Shown: in pieces, positions 1-13,300 of the stretch
Layout of the letters: each line of letters opens with the position of its first letter
Numbering within the stretch: the first letter of the stretch is position 1
Assembly (NCBI GenBank): GCA_036172665.1
Contig: CM069870.1
Span: 26,820,001-26,884,000 of the forward strand
Direction: 5' to 3'
Length of the DNA: 64,000 nt
Origin: Prosopocoilus inquinatus
Taxonomy: Eukaryota; Arthropoda; Insecta; Coleoptera; Lucanidae
The notes under the pieces: generated by a model
What the model saw: only the letters and a program-made list of their open reading frames with translations
The model's database searches: none
Told to the model about the DNA's origin: nothing
Position numbers and translations under genes: made by a program

Positions 1-522
1 ATGCCTTGGGGGTCTTCGATTAGATTCTGGGCATCGAGGCGGGCTTTTTTTGCGTATACAAACACGTACACAGTCACTCATGTTACTCTGAAGGAATTTC
101 TAGAGGATTAAACTGCTATGGCAAAAACAACCACATGGTTGATCTTTTCAGTCGTGGTGCCTAATTGTTTACATTAAAAATTTCCACATCTTCTCACTTA
201 AGTTACAGGCGTTACAAAGGTTGCCTAAATCAGAGGCAACTTTAACAAGTTTTAAAATTAATTTAGCACAGTGGAGAAGAAGGGAACATATTCGCATGGT
301 CCACGGATGCTGCAGTCTTACTTATTGTCTAGACTATAATGTTTCCTACTCAGCTCTTATCTACTGGGAAGGTTTATATTAAAATAAAGTAGATGAAATT
401 CTATCCGTAGTAATTTTGAATGGGCGGGCGTTGACAATATACAATGCCAACAAATATTTTTCAAAACAATTACAGTTTAGAGTATGTTAAATGACTTTTA
501 ATTTTCTCGTGAGGTACGCTTA

Positions 523-1350
523 TTTCGGGTCTAGGACAATTCGCCATCGCCGATTTGTCGTCGCCAATTCACCGTCGCCGATTCGTCGTAGGTACAATTC
601 ACCGCCGGAAAACTCGCCGTCAGCGATTAAAGTTTTAAGTCCAGGTACATATCCAAATAATAATATACCGATAATTATATGTAAATAAAATAAAGAAGTT
701 AACATAATTAATGGAAAATAAAATAATCTGTTATTAATTAAATGTGATACATAGATAAAGAAACAGATAAAAAAATTTGATCTTCCAAGAAGTATTTCTT
801 ATTCTTCAGGGTGTTCCCTCCAATTCTTCTTTTTTTATATTTTCAGATTCTACTCAAAATCATATTGATTTTCATATCAATCAAAATCACTACACATCAA
901 AAGTCGACTGCTTTCAAAATGTTGATTCATGAAAGCTCGTCATTTAAAATTATAAATTGAAAAAGGGGTTCCATTAAAAAAAAAATAGAATTATGATTAT
1001 GTGTACGTACAGCACCAATTTGTTCGTAATTTTGTGTCTTACGGTGGTCGCACTGTAATTAGGAATTTATTTTGACTTGAAATAGAAAAACAATAGTAAA
1101 GTCCATTTTAATTTACTTGAAACGTACTGAAATTATAGTTATTTTCTTCAATTCGTATAGGTATAACTTGGGTATTATCTAAAATGGTCAGAAAGTGTTT
1201 TATCAAGCTAAATAAAGCAGTAACATGGGACGGCGAATTGGGCGGACGGTAAATTGGATCGACGACGAATTGGTTCTACGACGAATTGGCGACGCTGAAT
1301 CGGCAACGGCGAGTTGGCGACGGCGAATCGTCTCATCCCCGCTTATTTCG
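523..1350. repeat. Element with inverted minisatellite-like ends
   Basis: The left end (about 540-635) is built from degenerate copies of a unit like CGCCGTCGCCAATTC. The right end (about 1227-1333) carries the same unit in reverse complement, like GAATTGGCGACGGCG. The interior is ordinary AT-rich sequence. This is the layout of a fold-back type element with iterated subterminal repeats. CGCTTATTTCG occurs at both outer edges in direct orientation and may mark a target duplication. The open frames over the arms (491-688, 520-705, 1203-1499, 1225-1584) are by-products of the repeat and not genes. Confidence 0.5.
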
Positions 1351-1982
1351 TTATTCTGCCCGATTCCAAGATTTTTTTTCCTATTTAAATTACTTATCAT
1401 TATTGTTCTTCGCTTTACACTTCTGAGAACATTTTTTCGAGAACGAACTTGGGTTTCGTCCAGGGTGCGTACCTCATCATATCCTATCAATTCATTCATA
1501 TCTAAAAGCTATGATGAATGCAGGGGTGTGAAAGGAGATGTAGAAGGGAACAACAATTATTACTTTATACGCAGACAAAAATAAAGAATTCGAAAGGAAA
1601 AATTCAATTTCGCATTAATAACAGAATAAGGCAAATAAGTTTAATATTGAATAAGATAAGAAACTAGAAACTTACTAAGTATACAAAAAAATAATTACAG
1701 AAAAGGGATATAAAGGAAGATAGAAGACGCCACGAACCTAGGAAATATAAAAAGAACATAGGTGTTATTCAAGGATTTTGAATGAGGTGAACTCTAAAAG
1801 AATAGAACTAATTGATAGAATGAACAACCAGAAGAGTAAATAAAGTTAAAAAAAGTGCAAAATTTATTGGGAGCAGAGAAAAGTTATGATTATAAATTGA
1901 CATCAAATGAACATTAGTGCAAGAAATTGAGAAAAGATTCTATTTACGTTGAAGTTTAAATAATTATGAAGTACACCATTAA

Positions 1983-2030
1983 TGAACATATAAAATAGTG
2001 ACATCTTACTATCGCTTTTTGACCTAACAT
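1983..2030 (-). repeat. Short dispersed repeat, first copy
   Basis: Read on the minus strand, this block (TTAGGTCAAAAAGCGATAGT onward) matches 21041-21086 on the plus strand over more than 40 bases with about one difference. It is therefore a fragment of a dispersed family. No coding sense is visible. Confidence 0.6.
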
Positions 2031-2126
2031 TGCAGTAGGATAGACAAATTGAAGCGGGATTTGCTCCTAATGAGTCCCCCATGCAAGGCGGCCATGCTTG
2101 CTGTCAAAGCATAATCAACATTTTTA

Positions 2127-2299
2127 GAAAAATTTTGTGCAAATCGTTTTTGACGAAATTGGGCAAGTCGTTTTTGGTCTGCGGTGGGAATGTCGAGCTA
2201 CGTTTCTGCTGAAGAAGCCCCAAGCAGGGCTGAAACAGCTGTCCAGAGGCTGCTCGAGGTTCTCACTGCAATCAAAAACGATTTGCACAAAATTTTTCT
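2127..2299. repeat. Inverted repeat with 28-bp arms
   Basis: The arms AGAAAAATTTTGTGCAAATC... (about 2127-2155) and ...GATTTGCACAAAATTTTTCT (about 2272-2299) are complementary. The interior contains a stretch (about 2210-2275) that resembles 63630-63690 near the other end of the window (CAGCTGT, GCTCGAG and GCAATCA in the same order). It is probably a small MITE or a fragment of one. Confidence 0.55.
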
Positions 2300-2879
2300 A
2301 CACCATTAATGTACAAAATTATGAAATTTATATTGCCACTTGTATGTATAACTCGCAATTATTACAAGATTCCGTTCGTTATTAATTATTGCATTAGCTG
2401 AATTTTTTCGGTCACTTTGATATACATACTACCTTGATTTGCAGTGTCAGTTGAACGTTATCATTCAATGTCACTCTGGTCATATTAATATTTATAAGAT
2501 TAATGTGTTTATTCACAAACGTTGGTTCACAATAATCATGCGTTAAAATTAAATATTGCGCACATGTTGAAAGTATAGTAATGTTAATTTGTCGGCCATT
2601 AGAGTCATATTCATCAACGTTGATTAACCATTTCGTAAAAATACTTCTTGCTTCAGTTTTAACAATTGTATTAACGGGGTCATAATTAGTTAACTAGTGA
2701 GTGGTTAAATTTAAGTAGGGTTGGTGAATTCATCACACAAAATTGGTGAATGAATCACGAATTAACATTAACATCGAATAATTTTAACCAAACGATGATG
2801 CAATGAATCGGAAAAATATAGAACCTCAACTTTAACATGAAATTAACTCGAGGTCGTTTCAAGGAATACTTTCAATGCC

Positions 2880-3215
2880 GTCGAAATGTTGTACTCATCT
2901 TTTCAAAACACGATTATTTGGCTGATTAAAACAATATTAGATCACTAAAAACCGAACTTATTCTTGTAATCTAGACGCCTATAACTGGTAAAATAACGAA
3001 TATGTACTACCCCAAAACTCGTATGGTGAATTAAGCAAAACCACATTTTTTTAAATTTTTTGCATAATTTGAATATTTGTATATTCAATATACTGTGAAT
3101 ATTCAGTTATTAATATCAAAATTCGAGGTTCAGATCACCGATTGCAGACTTTTAGATTATAAGACTTTTGGGACACACTTTAGATTAAATAAGGCTCACT
3201 TCAGTATATTAATAC
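2880..3215 (-). repeat. Dispersed repeat, inverted partner of 6410-6690
   Basis: Reverse-complemented, this segment aligns with 6410-6690. Shared blocks are CCTTATTTAATCTAAAGTGT, the run of GAATATT/AATATTC around 3075-3105, and GTTTTGAAAAGATNAGTACA at the far edge. The two copies face each other about 3.2 kb apart and enclose exon 1 of gene 1. The 134-codon open frame at 3077-3481 begins in this repeat and is not considered a gene. Confidence 0.55.
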
Positions 3216-4263
3216 ACCCAACAAGAAAAGAGCAACAAAACGAACTAATTTACTTTTTAAAGCATTTAGTCACCTCATCATTTATTATATCTTCGCATTG
3301 TCATTTGGCAACAGGACATACAACATTTATCAAGCTAGTTTTTTTTTTGCGCCAACGACCCTTGCTCACATTCCGGCAAGTTAAACAAGTTTTCTGTGTA
3401 TTAAAGGACGACTGGATTGACGCATCGCTGGTTTTGGATTGTCGTTTTTTAAACCCATGTAACGCCCAAACAAATGTTTAATTTTGAAGTACACTCCCAC
3501 CACGTAAATTGTAGGTACATAACGTCTTTATAAATTTTTCGGACAATAAACATTCATTCAAATGTTGCAATCAATTAATGACAATATACTACACAGACAT
3601 CATTGCCTATTGTTTAATTAATAATTATATGTTAGAATTGAATATAAAGGTCAAATCATCAGGATTGTGCATTGTGTCACGTTTACAAAAAATACTATGA
3701 CTTTCACTAATTTTTTTATCGTGAAATATCTTCATGTTTTCTTCTATTATTATATCTTCTAGAGCTATTTTTGAATATACAGTTTTTAAATATTCTAAAT
3801 TAATTAGATTTTGCATAAGGTTTTCCAACGTAATTTAAAAAGTTAGTTAGTGATTGAAACGTAATAGTAAAAGAGATCTTAGGTTTAGTTACGATTATTG
3901 ATTCTCGTAAATTTAAAATTATAATCTGCAAAATAAATATTCATTATCTAGCTCATCACGATTTGTGTATCTAATTGTACGGTACGATAGGAAGAAATAT
4001 TATACATTGCTTATTGCCATCGTCACAATCGCGCGAAACTAATTATTCTCTTCTCCTCCTCAACGCATCCGTAACCTTCATAATATTGCCCAAGAAGGTG
4101 TTTTTCCAGATGAAAAATTTTATTTGTACGTTTATAAAAAAAACCGTAAGATGTTACACACATAACAAGAGTTTGCCCCTCCTAACGATAATCTTCTTAG
4201 CCTAAAGCACTAAAGAGGAGGATGTCCTTTCACTGAGCTCATCCGAAGACGCTTCTGCAAAAT

Positions 4264-4287
4264 TCAGTCAGTGTGTGACTTGCAAAC
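4264..4287 (+). promoter_or_regulatory. Possible initiator of gene 1
   Basis: TCAGTC followed by TCAGTG (4264-4273) fits the arthropod initiator consensus TCAGTY and lies about 20 bases before the start codon. Gene 2 has TCAGTT at the same distance from its proposed ATG. No TATA box is seen 25-35 bases upstream. The call rests on the short motif only. Confidence 0.25.
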
Positions 4288-4318
4288 ATGAGGGGTGTAA
4301 TTGTATTTGTTGTCTTAG
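4288..4318 (+). CDS. Gene 1 coding exon 1: start of signal peptide
   Basis: ATG opens a 31-nt coding stretch (MRGVIVFVVL plus one base) that ends at TTAG|GTGAGT, a strong donor. The next exon supplies GT to complete a glycine codon, so the hydrophobic core VIVFVVLGLVW is restored across a 16.3-kb intron. Without splicing the frame hits a stop two codons later. A tiny first coding exon holding part of the signal peptide is common in insect cuticle genes. Confidence 0.75.
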
Positions 4319-7300
4319 GTGAGTAAAATATGTATTAAAGGATTTCATATTTTTTCTATAATTTAAAATGTTTAGTTGAATCATTCAATTGTACTTATTT
4401 AATGACCTATGTATATTAAATAATTAAGTTTAAATTTTCTCATCTCAGACATTACACTTTTTTTACAAAATAATCCATAAGTCAATTTAAAAAAGGGTTT
4501 CATTTTTCTATATAAATCAGTGATCATAAATTGAAGAAAGTTAATCTTATACATCTTATATAGTAAATAAAAAAAAGAAATATAGGGGAAAAACTACGCA
4601 CAGATTTTTTTTTGTATCACAGAATTATGAAACAATTATAATAACTCTTTATTTTTTATTCTATAAGAAAAAGAATCTCTTGAGAATATTGCTTCTGTAG
4701 ATTTGAATAAAAAAGTAATATAACAGATTACATAATTTTTATTATGTGTGCTTACCAAATTTTTTTGTGGGAGTTTTTTTATTGATTTTGACAGTTTTTA
4801 CAAATTTGCTTTTAAAGTACATTCCAGTAGCATTTAAATCGTAAGAACATTTTGATAATTTTGCAGGAGAGCAAAAGAAATGCTTCTTTGAATATAAAAT
4901 ACCCAATAGTGGAATTATATTGTATTCATTAGACGACGAGAACCTCAGTATAGCAAAAAGATAAGGACAGGAGCCGTATAGTTTATAAAAAAAATATTTA
5001 TAGTTTTTAAAGAAAATATATACTAAGAGTTAACTGACATTAAAAAATAAATATTTATATTTACCAATGAAATATTAAATAAACATGATCGTAGGACTTA
5101 TTATACTCGTAACATAATAAGCCTCTTAGCCATTACTACATTCACAGATCGAAATATCTTTAAGATTTATGATGTATCTTGATCTAATTATGTCACTATA
5201 AATCACAAGGAGCAGTTTATTGCCAGGGAACAATTTACTGCCAGTATTATTACATGTTTACAATAGTTCTTTTTAAGCAATTAACTTTTGGACATTATTA
5301 ACCAATCAGAAAAGTGATATAGTGCATATTTTCCCTATTTTCAAAGGTATACTCAGTTTGCTTATTTATACATTTACGTTTTGGGCATTTATTCTTTTCT
5401 TTGTCATTTTTGTTTTTATGTTAGGCTGATTCAGTTAACGCCCAATTTTTATTTATACTGTCACACTGTTGGGAGTTTTCTTCTTTTTGTTTATGCGCAC
5501 CGCGTCCAATTTTTGCGAGCGGCGTGTGTTATCGTACATTATTTTTCCTTTTGTATGTTATTCGTTTGTAAGCTTACGCGTGAGTACTCCCATAGATGCG
5601 CCGAAGCCCTTTTCTTGAATCCTGTAAACAGCTTTGCTTATGTACATATACCAACCCAGTTACAGGTTTGCCTTTATGACGTCCGGAGGAGATTAAAAGG
5701 GTAGCTAGACGCGATCAAATTAATGCTTTTTTCTTAATAAACTTTTGGCAAAAAATCAATAGATAAAAACTTACAAGAGTTTAAAGTGAAATTATTTAAC
5801 AAGCAAACGTTACTACTAATATTTTATGCTTTAAACTCATATTTGGGATATTTAAGAGTTAACTAAACAATGCTTTGCATTAAACAACTATTTAAAAAAA
5901 TGTAGTCACGCAGAAGTTTCAACTTTTGTGTGAACTGGACTTGGTCGATATTGCATTATGGCATTGACTCCTGAATAGTAAAATTAAGTTTGTGGGAAAA
6001 TTTGACTTTATTTGATTTTTATAATAGAATTGCTACACATTGTGTCCACGGATTGAGTTCATTATAGGATATTTTTTTTATTTTTAAATTTTAACTGAAA
6101 TAAATTTAAACAAACAAGACCGTTATTAAAAGAAACCGAAAAATCATGAGTATGAGGCCACTGGTTTCTATGGCACTTCGCCCGTCTAAAAAGAAGAACC
6201 GACGGTTTAAATATTTATTCCAGGTTATTAACAAGAACGGATACACTTTTTTGAGTTGAAATTTTTGCGGTTTTGATAGTAAGAGACCAAGCTTTTAATT
6301 AATTAATTATAAGATAATACCTGCTAACGTAATTTTGCAAATCTTTGGCTTCTGCAATATTTATGCTTTAAAAAGTAATTTAGTTCTTAACTCTTTTATT
6401 TTTTTAATATACTGAAATGAAACCTTATTTAATCTAAAGTGTGTCCCAAACCCAACCCATAATCTAGATGCCTAGGATCGGTACCTCGAATTTGAAATAC
6501 CTTTAATATTCAAATATTGAATATACAAAATATTCAAATTATGGAAATAAAAATGAAAAACTTTGGGGTGTATCTAATCCACATGAAAATGTCTAAATTA
6601 CCTGACTTCTGGGACACATATTAGAATAAGTGACCTTGAAATCTGATAAATAATCATGTTTTGAAAAGATTAGTACAACTACTGCTAACGTAATTTTGCC
6701 AATCTTCGGCCTCAGTAATATTTTGCAAAATATTTTGTTAATCGAAATTTCCACTTTCTAAAACGTTTTTGGAGCTATGAAGACAATCAAATTTTTTTTA
6801 TAATGAATGACTTCGAAAACTCGAAAATAAAAAAAAAACTTTCACATGTAGTGAATTTAATCCGTGCCAGAGTAACGCTCTGATATAATGATACACAAAC
6901 ACTGAGAAATAGAATTAAAAAAAAATATACCTGAGATCATTCAAATACTCGAATGTGATCGGCAAGATAAGGCAAAGATCGTTTAAATTAGAGTTTGAAT
7001 TGGAAATTTGGAAAATTAATACTTCAAATTATTATTGTTCAATAATTAAGTAATTTTGACCACACAAGTTTAATACGCTTAATACCCTTGTTTATGTACA
7101 TACCTGCTTGAGAGAAATCAATTCATGGTCAATTACACGGAGAAATGTTGATGATATTTTAATTTCTTCGACGGGAAGTTAAACGTCTCAGAATAACAGG
7201 TGTTGTGTCTGACTTTGTAGGTAAACAACATTAAAAGTAGTAGACAGGTACAATTAAATTTTTCTTTGCTGTTAACTTTTCTCCTGTTAAGCCAGTAAGA

Positions 7301-10300
7301 TGCGGCAAAAGAAATTCTATTAATTTGGACGGTGAGTATAACGACCGAAATGTGCAATGTAAAAAATGTTGTAAAAATGTTACTTGCCTTCAAACTGGCC
7401 ATATATAGATTTTATTAACTTTTAAATTTTATGTGTTTGAATTTCAACATGGTTATATAAGTCGTTAGAACGAGAAAAATAGAATCGAATTCAACATTTT
7501 TTAAATATTTTCTTTCAAAATAGTACAATAACTTTGAAGTCGCAGGATATTTAACGATAAGTAACAGTTACGATCATTAACAATTTAAATAATTTTGCGC
7601 TGCGTAGTTTTATAGCTTACGTTTACGATGGTAGCTTGTCTTTACGATGTTACCAATTAAGTAAATTATGAAAAACTTATTAATAGTACCTTATTGCCGC
7701 AAGTTTTGATGTTAATCAATCTTAATTTTGATCGAGTAAGATGGTGTCACTTTCTACTTTGGATATCAATATAAATTATAAGAATGAGAAATTAAATATC
7801 TACATAATTTTTACTTGATTGATTGATTTGAAATTATTTATTCCATATATTATAAATCTCTCTGATAAAAAAATGGCCACGCAAAACAAAAAGAACATAT
7901 TTGACAAGATTGTTCTACATCATCATTAATTTGACAATTTATTCAGTGATCTAAATCAGAGAAAGTAGAGAAAGGCTTTTAGGAAAGAAAAAGTATTCTG
8001 GATTCCCAGTAGTTGCATCTTCACAACTGCTCACTTCTTCAATCATTAAATTATTTATAAATTTAGGGCATTCTTTTTAATTTCTGTTCAAATTCATTTT
8101 ATATTTTATCCTTATAAGTACTTCGACATTCGACAACAGTGAATACTAAGGACTGCGTTTTTTTCGACTGTTAATATTGCTTCACTGTCATTCAAGATTT
8201 ACAGAAAAGGACGCTGTTGATTTCAGTATTTTTCCTATAACTTCTGACTTGGCTTCTTACTGATTTTCTTTCTTCTCAAAAATATTTTAAGTTGTTTAAT
8301 AATTTTCCTGATTTGTCAAGTCTTTCGTTAATTTTGTGATCTACTGTACCATCGTTGCTCATTATTGCTTTCCTTTTTGCTTTTAAATTCCATCCTAATC
8401 TCATACTTTGGGTTTCTTGATCCGATTATCATTGTCTTTAATTCTTTGCATTTATTTTGATATTTACTTTTCCTATTTTTTTTACCAAGTATGTCTAAAT
8501 TTTTTGTAATTCACTCTCTGTTCCTGTTATAACGACCAAGTCATTTCAGTAGCACGGTTTTGTAATTTTAACACTTTCTGTTATCCATAAAACCACTTGA
8601 CAAACTTTAATTTAAACTGGGAATAAATAAAGTTTATAGCAATTTGTAAGTAATGTAATGGGATTCGATTTACCAAATACTCGAAAATTCATATGAAAAT
8701 ATTTCGATCCAGTTTATCTTTAGTAAATTTTCAATTTCATCTAAATATTTTCGAAGCGCAAATAATATATGAGAACGAAAACTTATACTAATTAAAGAAG
8801 AAAACGCCAAACAAGAAGAAGGTCGAAATGAACTTTGATGAATGCACATGAGACGATGAATAATTTGCACAGAACCCGAAGAAAACTAAAATCAAACTTA
8901 AAAGACGAAAATAGAAATTTTAAAACTGCAAGAAGGAAACGATATTCTAGTATATGAAGCAAAGCATGAAAATACTAGCTATTGCGGAAGAAGCAAAAAT
9001 TATGTTTTTAATTACAATCAAAAACAAACTAATCTAATTATTCCTAATTATTCCGATAATGGTGTTGATGAGATGAAGAAGTTTTAATGTCACCGGCATC
9101 TTGGGAAGACTGAAGTTGAGATCACTTCAGCATTGCTAGTTTAGAAATGTGTGTTAAGGGCAGTGTTGTTCCTTTACACGTAAACAATGTTTGTCGATTT
9201 TTAAATGTAGACAATGTGTAGACAATGCAGACAACGTAGACTATGTAAAGAATTGTCTGTTGACATTCACAGTTGAGATTATTTGTTCTATAGTGCAATG
9301 CCAAAGACATATTCCTTATAAAAATTGCTTTGAATGAATTGTCAATGTCATTATGCTGCGTCTAGACAATAACAAAATCTAAACATTTGAAGAACTTTAA
9401 TTACACGTTAATAAAACAAATGGACAAGTGCAAGGCGATGTGTAATTATTGTGAAAAGAAACTGCCCAATAGCTGTTACTGTATAGGTTAGCTGTGTACT
9501 GGAAAGTGCTGTTAAAGTAACAACCTGTTAATAAAAAGTAGCCAAGAAGCGCCAATTTTCTTTAAAGTATATAATAATAAATCTTAATTCGGTTTCCCTG
9601 TATAATCTAAATTTTCCGTTTGACAGTTACAATTTGGGATTTAAAAAATTATTTTGGGATATCATAAAAATCAGAACAAATAAAAAAAACTTGCAAAGAA
9701 ATCAGAAACAAAAGAGGAATGAAAGAAATAGCAATAAAATACCAGCATGAACTAAACAAACTAAACAAAATAAAAACTAAAGAAGATCGACAACACCAAG
9801 TTGAACGAATGTAAAAAGAAACGAACGACGAAATAGAGTACGCAAAAAAACGATGATCACAACTGAGATGGACACAAAACAAATGAAAGAAGATGAACTA
9901 CAACAAAGTATCAAAAGAAGTTTGACGATTAAGGCCCGCTTCGCACTACGCAAGAATTGTTATAAAATCTTGCATAAAGTGACAGAGAAGTATCGATTCA
10001 ACTAATGGAGATTCACTATGGTGAACAGGATTTTATGTGAAATCTTGCATAGTGTCAAACGGGCCTAACATGAACAAAAATAAATAAATCTTCGGGCGAA
10101 GGAAAAATTATTATAAAATAAAAGACAACTGTAAAAAAGTGTCAATCAAGAAAATGTGAAAATGAATTTGATAAACAGAACCACCACTATGGAAAAAAAA
10201 TGAAAATCGACGAAAGTTATTGCAAACAAAAACAAACTTGTAACGATTGTTACATTCACTGCGGTAGCCTTTCTCTCATTTTGTACAAGATGTGAAATCT

Positions 10301-13300
10301 GAAAAACACAAGAATCTCCAGACGAAAATAACTAGTAGAGAATAAAAGACAGCTATAAATGTGTCAATCAACGAAATGTGAAAATTATTTTGATAAACTA
10401 AAGAGAAATGCATTTCAAAATAACAGAACTACCCATACAATGGAAAAAATGAAAGTCTACCAGTTATTGCAAATAAAAACAAACTCGTAGGAAACAAAAG
10501 CGGCGAACTGTAAAAAAGAGCCAATAAAATGCCAACACCAATTCGATTAAAAAGAAGAAAAATGCAAAAGAAACTGAAGAAGAATGAATACACAAAAACA
10601 AGCAAATAGTTTTGATTAAATCCAGCATATTTGTTGTTGTTTTCTTGATTGCCATTGGATCGCAAGTATATGGATCATAATTACAGGAAAACGATTTTGA
10701 ATTATTAGCGAAAAAATGGGCCTATTATTCTTAAAAAGTTCATACTTTTATGTTGATGATACGATTTTGATACATGAGAAAAATACAATTTTTTACTTCT
10801 TCTATATTGTTTACATTGTCTACATAATAAAGTATGATGTACTACGTCGTTATTGTCTACATGTAAACAATTATGTAAATTACGTTCAATTCTCTACACG
10901 CCCATCACTGGTTAAGAGGAAATAGAATGAAAAAAAGTTCCTCAGCTGCTAAAAGGAATAAAAAGCTAAACATTATGGTATTCATAATGTTGGCGATTTG
11001 ACAAGAAGAAATAAATTTGAAATGACGTGATTCTAGACGTGATTTGAAATATTAGTGAAACAACATTTACTGCAAGAAAATGCTGAACACAGTGAGTGAA
11101 GCAGAGTTAAATTTATTGCCTTCAAAATCAAAAAAACTCTACGCTAAACATATTGTTACATTTTGACGGTTTCTTTTTACTTTGTTTTAAAATAATACTC
11201 AATGAAACTAAGACTAAGTCATTAACGACTTTAACATTAACATTATTTTATTTAATACACAATTATAAACTAATTTATCTTAATAAAAACCAAGCGATTA
11301 ACTACTTATAAACTCTAACTCGAACGTCGATGACTGCTCCCATTTTCCGAACGCGTCTTTTTATAGCCGGGTTGTTTTCTCGGAGCTTCTGGTTTAGAGA
11401 ATTCCGTTGATTGATGTATTTTGAATGTTCGAGTCTCTGATGCGTACCTGACGCATTAAATCGTCACATTATGCCAATATAGTAAAAATTACCTAGGCAT
11501 TAGGTATATCATCACTCTTATTCCCTGTATTAATTTTTTTTCATAGAAACTGTCGGTTGTGAATAAAAGATAAAAACAAACTTCCGATTTTTTCTGTTCT
11601 CCACATCTGTTATTGCATTGGTAATGAAAATTTATCTGCAAAAACCGTGCTACTTTCATTCTCTAATTCTGAATAGAACTACTTTTCATTTATATAGATC
11701 TACTTACCTCTCTTAACAAACGTGTATGTAGACTTGAAAGTAGTTAACGCAAGGTTATTTTTTTCTTTATGGATGAATCTAAGCATAAAAGAAGAAATGT
11801 GTATAACAGAAATTGAAACCGGTATAAAAAGAAAGTTCGTAGAAGCTGAAAGTGGCAGCGCCCATATGCTAATAATATCCGTTTACTTTTATTGTTATGT
11901 GACTTAGTAAATGTTTGCATATCAAAGGAAAAGTCTAGACCAGAGCCAACAAACGTCGTAATAAATCCGCAAATCCGCGAATATGTTCTGACAATAAAGT
12001 TTATTTATTGCACACTTGAAGTTGCTAAGTGCATTACAGTAGAAACCGAGTATTTACTCACGACGCCGTTAGATGAATTCAAGAAAGTCTTGTGTAAGTC
12101 ACATAAGTTACGTAAGTATAGCAAAAAACACGTTTACAGTAGAGAGAGACAGAGAAAGAGAGATTATTCAGCTCATCATTGGTGTTGTGGTCGCTGATAT
12201 TCTACAAAACGTTACCTGGCTATTATGTTATTTATACGGCTTCTAAACTCGCAGAAGACAGATAATTATAGACTGCTGTCTTCCGTGAACCTTAACTGTT
12301 TTGGATTTAAATCACAAATTGTGGAGGAAAACACTACCTCAGTAACAATTACCAATGCAATTACTCAATTACAGACTGCTTATTCAATGAGAAGATTGAT
12401 TTGAAATTCCAGTACCTACACGTATCTCTAACTGGGATATGTAGTGGCAAGAGGAATATGATTAAAGAAAACGTGGGTTAAACTTGATTTGTACTGATTT
12501 ACGTAATCATACAAGTGACCTTGTGCTAAGTCAATGGCAGATCTAAGTACACGATTTGCATTTACAGTTTAATTTACTCGTGGTTGGCTATAATTAGGGT
12601 TACCATAATTTCGTATGTACAACATTCGGATGGTAATAATAATTTTGCATGCATATTTTATTAATCACTTTAAACCTACAAACATTATTAGAGCGTTATC
12701 AAAAATTTTGCAGAGTACAAACGGTATAGACTGATGTTATAATGAACTTAAAGGGGTAATTTGGCTTTAACCACCGAGATAAACATTTTAGATGAATAAC
12801 ATTTAATGTTCGAAAACATTGTTAATTAGAATATTAAGTCTTTGTGCTTTCTGTTCTTACTAAACAGCTTACAAGCAGATTTTGCTAGATTTATGATTAA
12901 AGAAAGCTGAGGTGTAAAGTGACCATACGTCTCGTTTTTAGCAGAACAGTTCCGATTTTGAACAGTTTCTCCCGCAATTAAAAAAAATCTCGCTTTTGGA
13001 CAGAATGTACCTTCTTGGATAGATGATTATCTGGGGGGGGTCTTTTGGGTCGATTATGAGTCTATTAAATCAGATCTATTTTATTCACTTATGTGTAACA
13101 TGTATATTATGGAAGTACAGCGTCCTTTTTGAAAACCTTTTTATTTCCGAATAGCTTAAACAGCTAGTTGTTAAAAAATACCCAATGTTTTTTAAGATAA
13201 TGATAGAAGACAAAGCTTTAATTGACTACTACTGATGAAATATTATCCGATTAAAATAGTTTTTTTCTTCTGGCTAAGAGATGGCGCTCTGAATGATTCA

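Larger units (their letters stand above)
1..4287. other. Upstream region of gene 1, repeat-rich, no supported gene
   Basis: No reading frame here has recognisable protein features, and the open frames of 60-134 codons look like chance openings or repeats. The region holds an element with minisatellite-like inverted ends (523-1350), a short dispersed repeat (1983-2030), a perfect inverted repeat (2127-2299) and one arm of a long dispersed inverted repeat (about 2880-3215). The last 100 bases should contain the promoter of gene 1. No TATA box is obvious at a sensible distance. Confidence 0.5.

Noticed and set aside
3077..3481. 134-codon open frame
   Set aside because: It starts inside a dispersed repeat shared with 6410-6690. 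No signal peptide, domain or splice partner was found.
5381..5704. 107-codon open frame with hydrophobic residues
   Set aside because: It runs into a truncated repeat copy at 5660, has no family resemblance and lies in the intron of gene 1. Treated as chance.
9122..10925. Single 1.8-kb fold-back element bounded by TGTAGACAATG clusters
   Set aside because: The clusters near 9206 and 10800 are loosely inverted, but the pairing is too poor to call one element.
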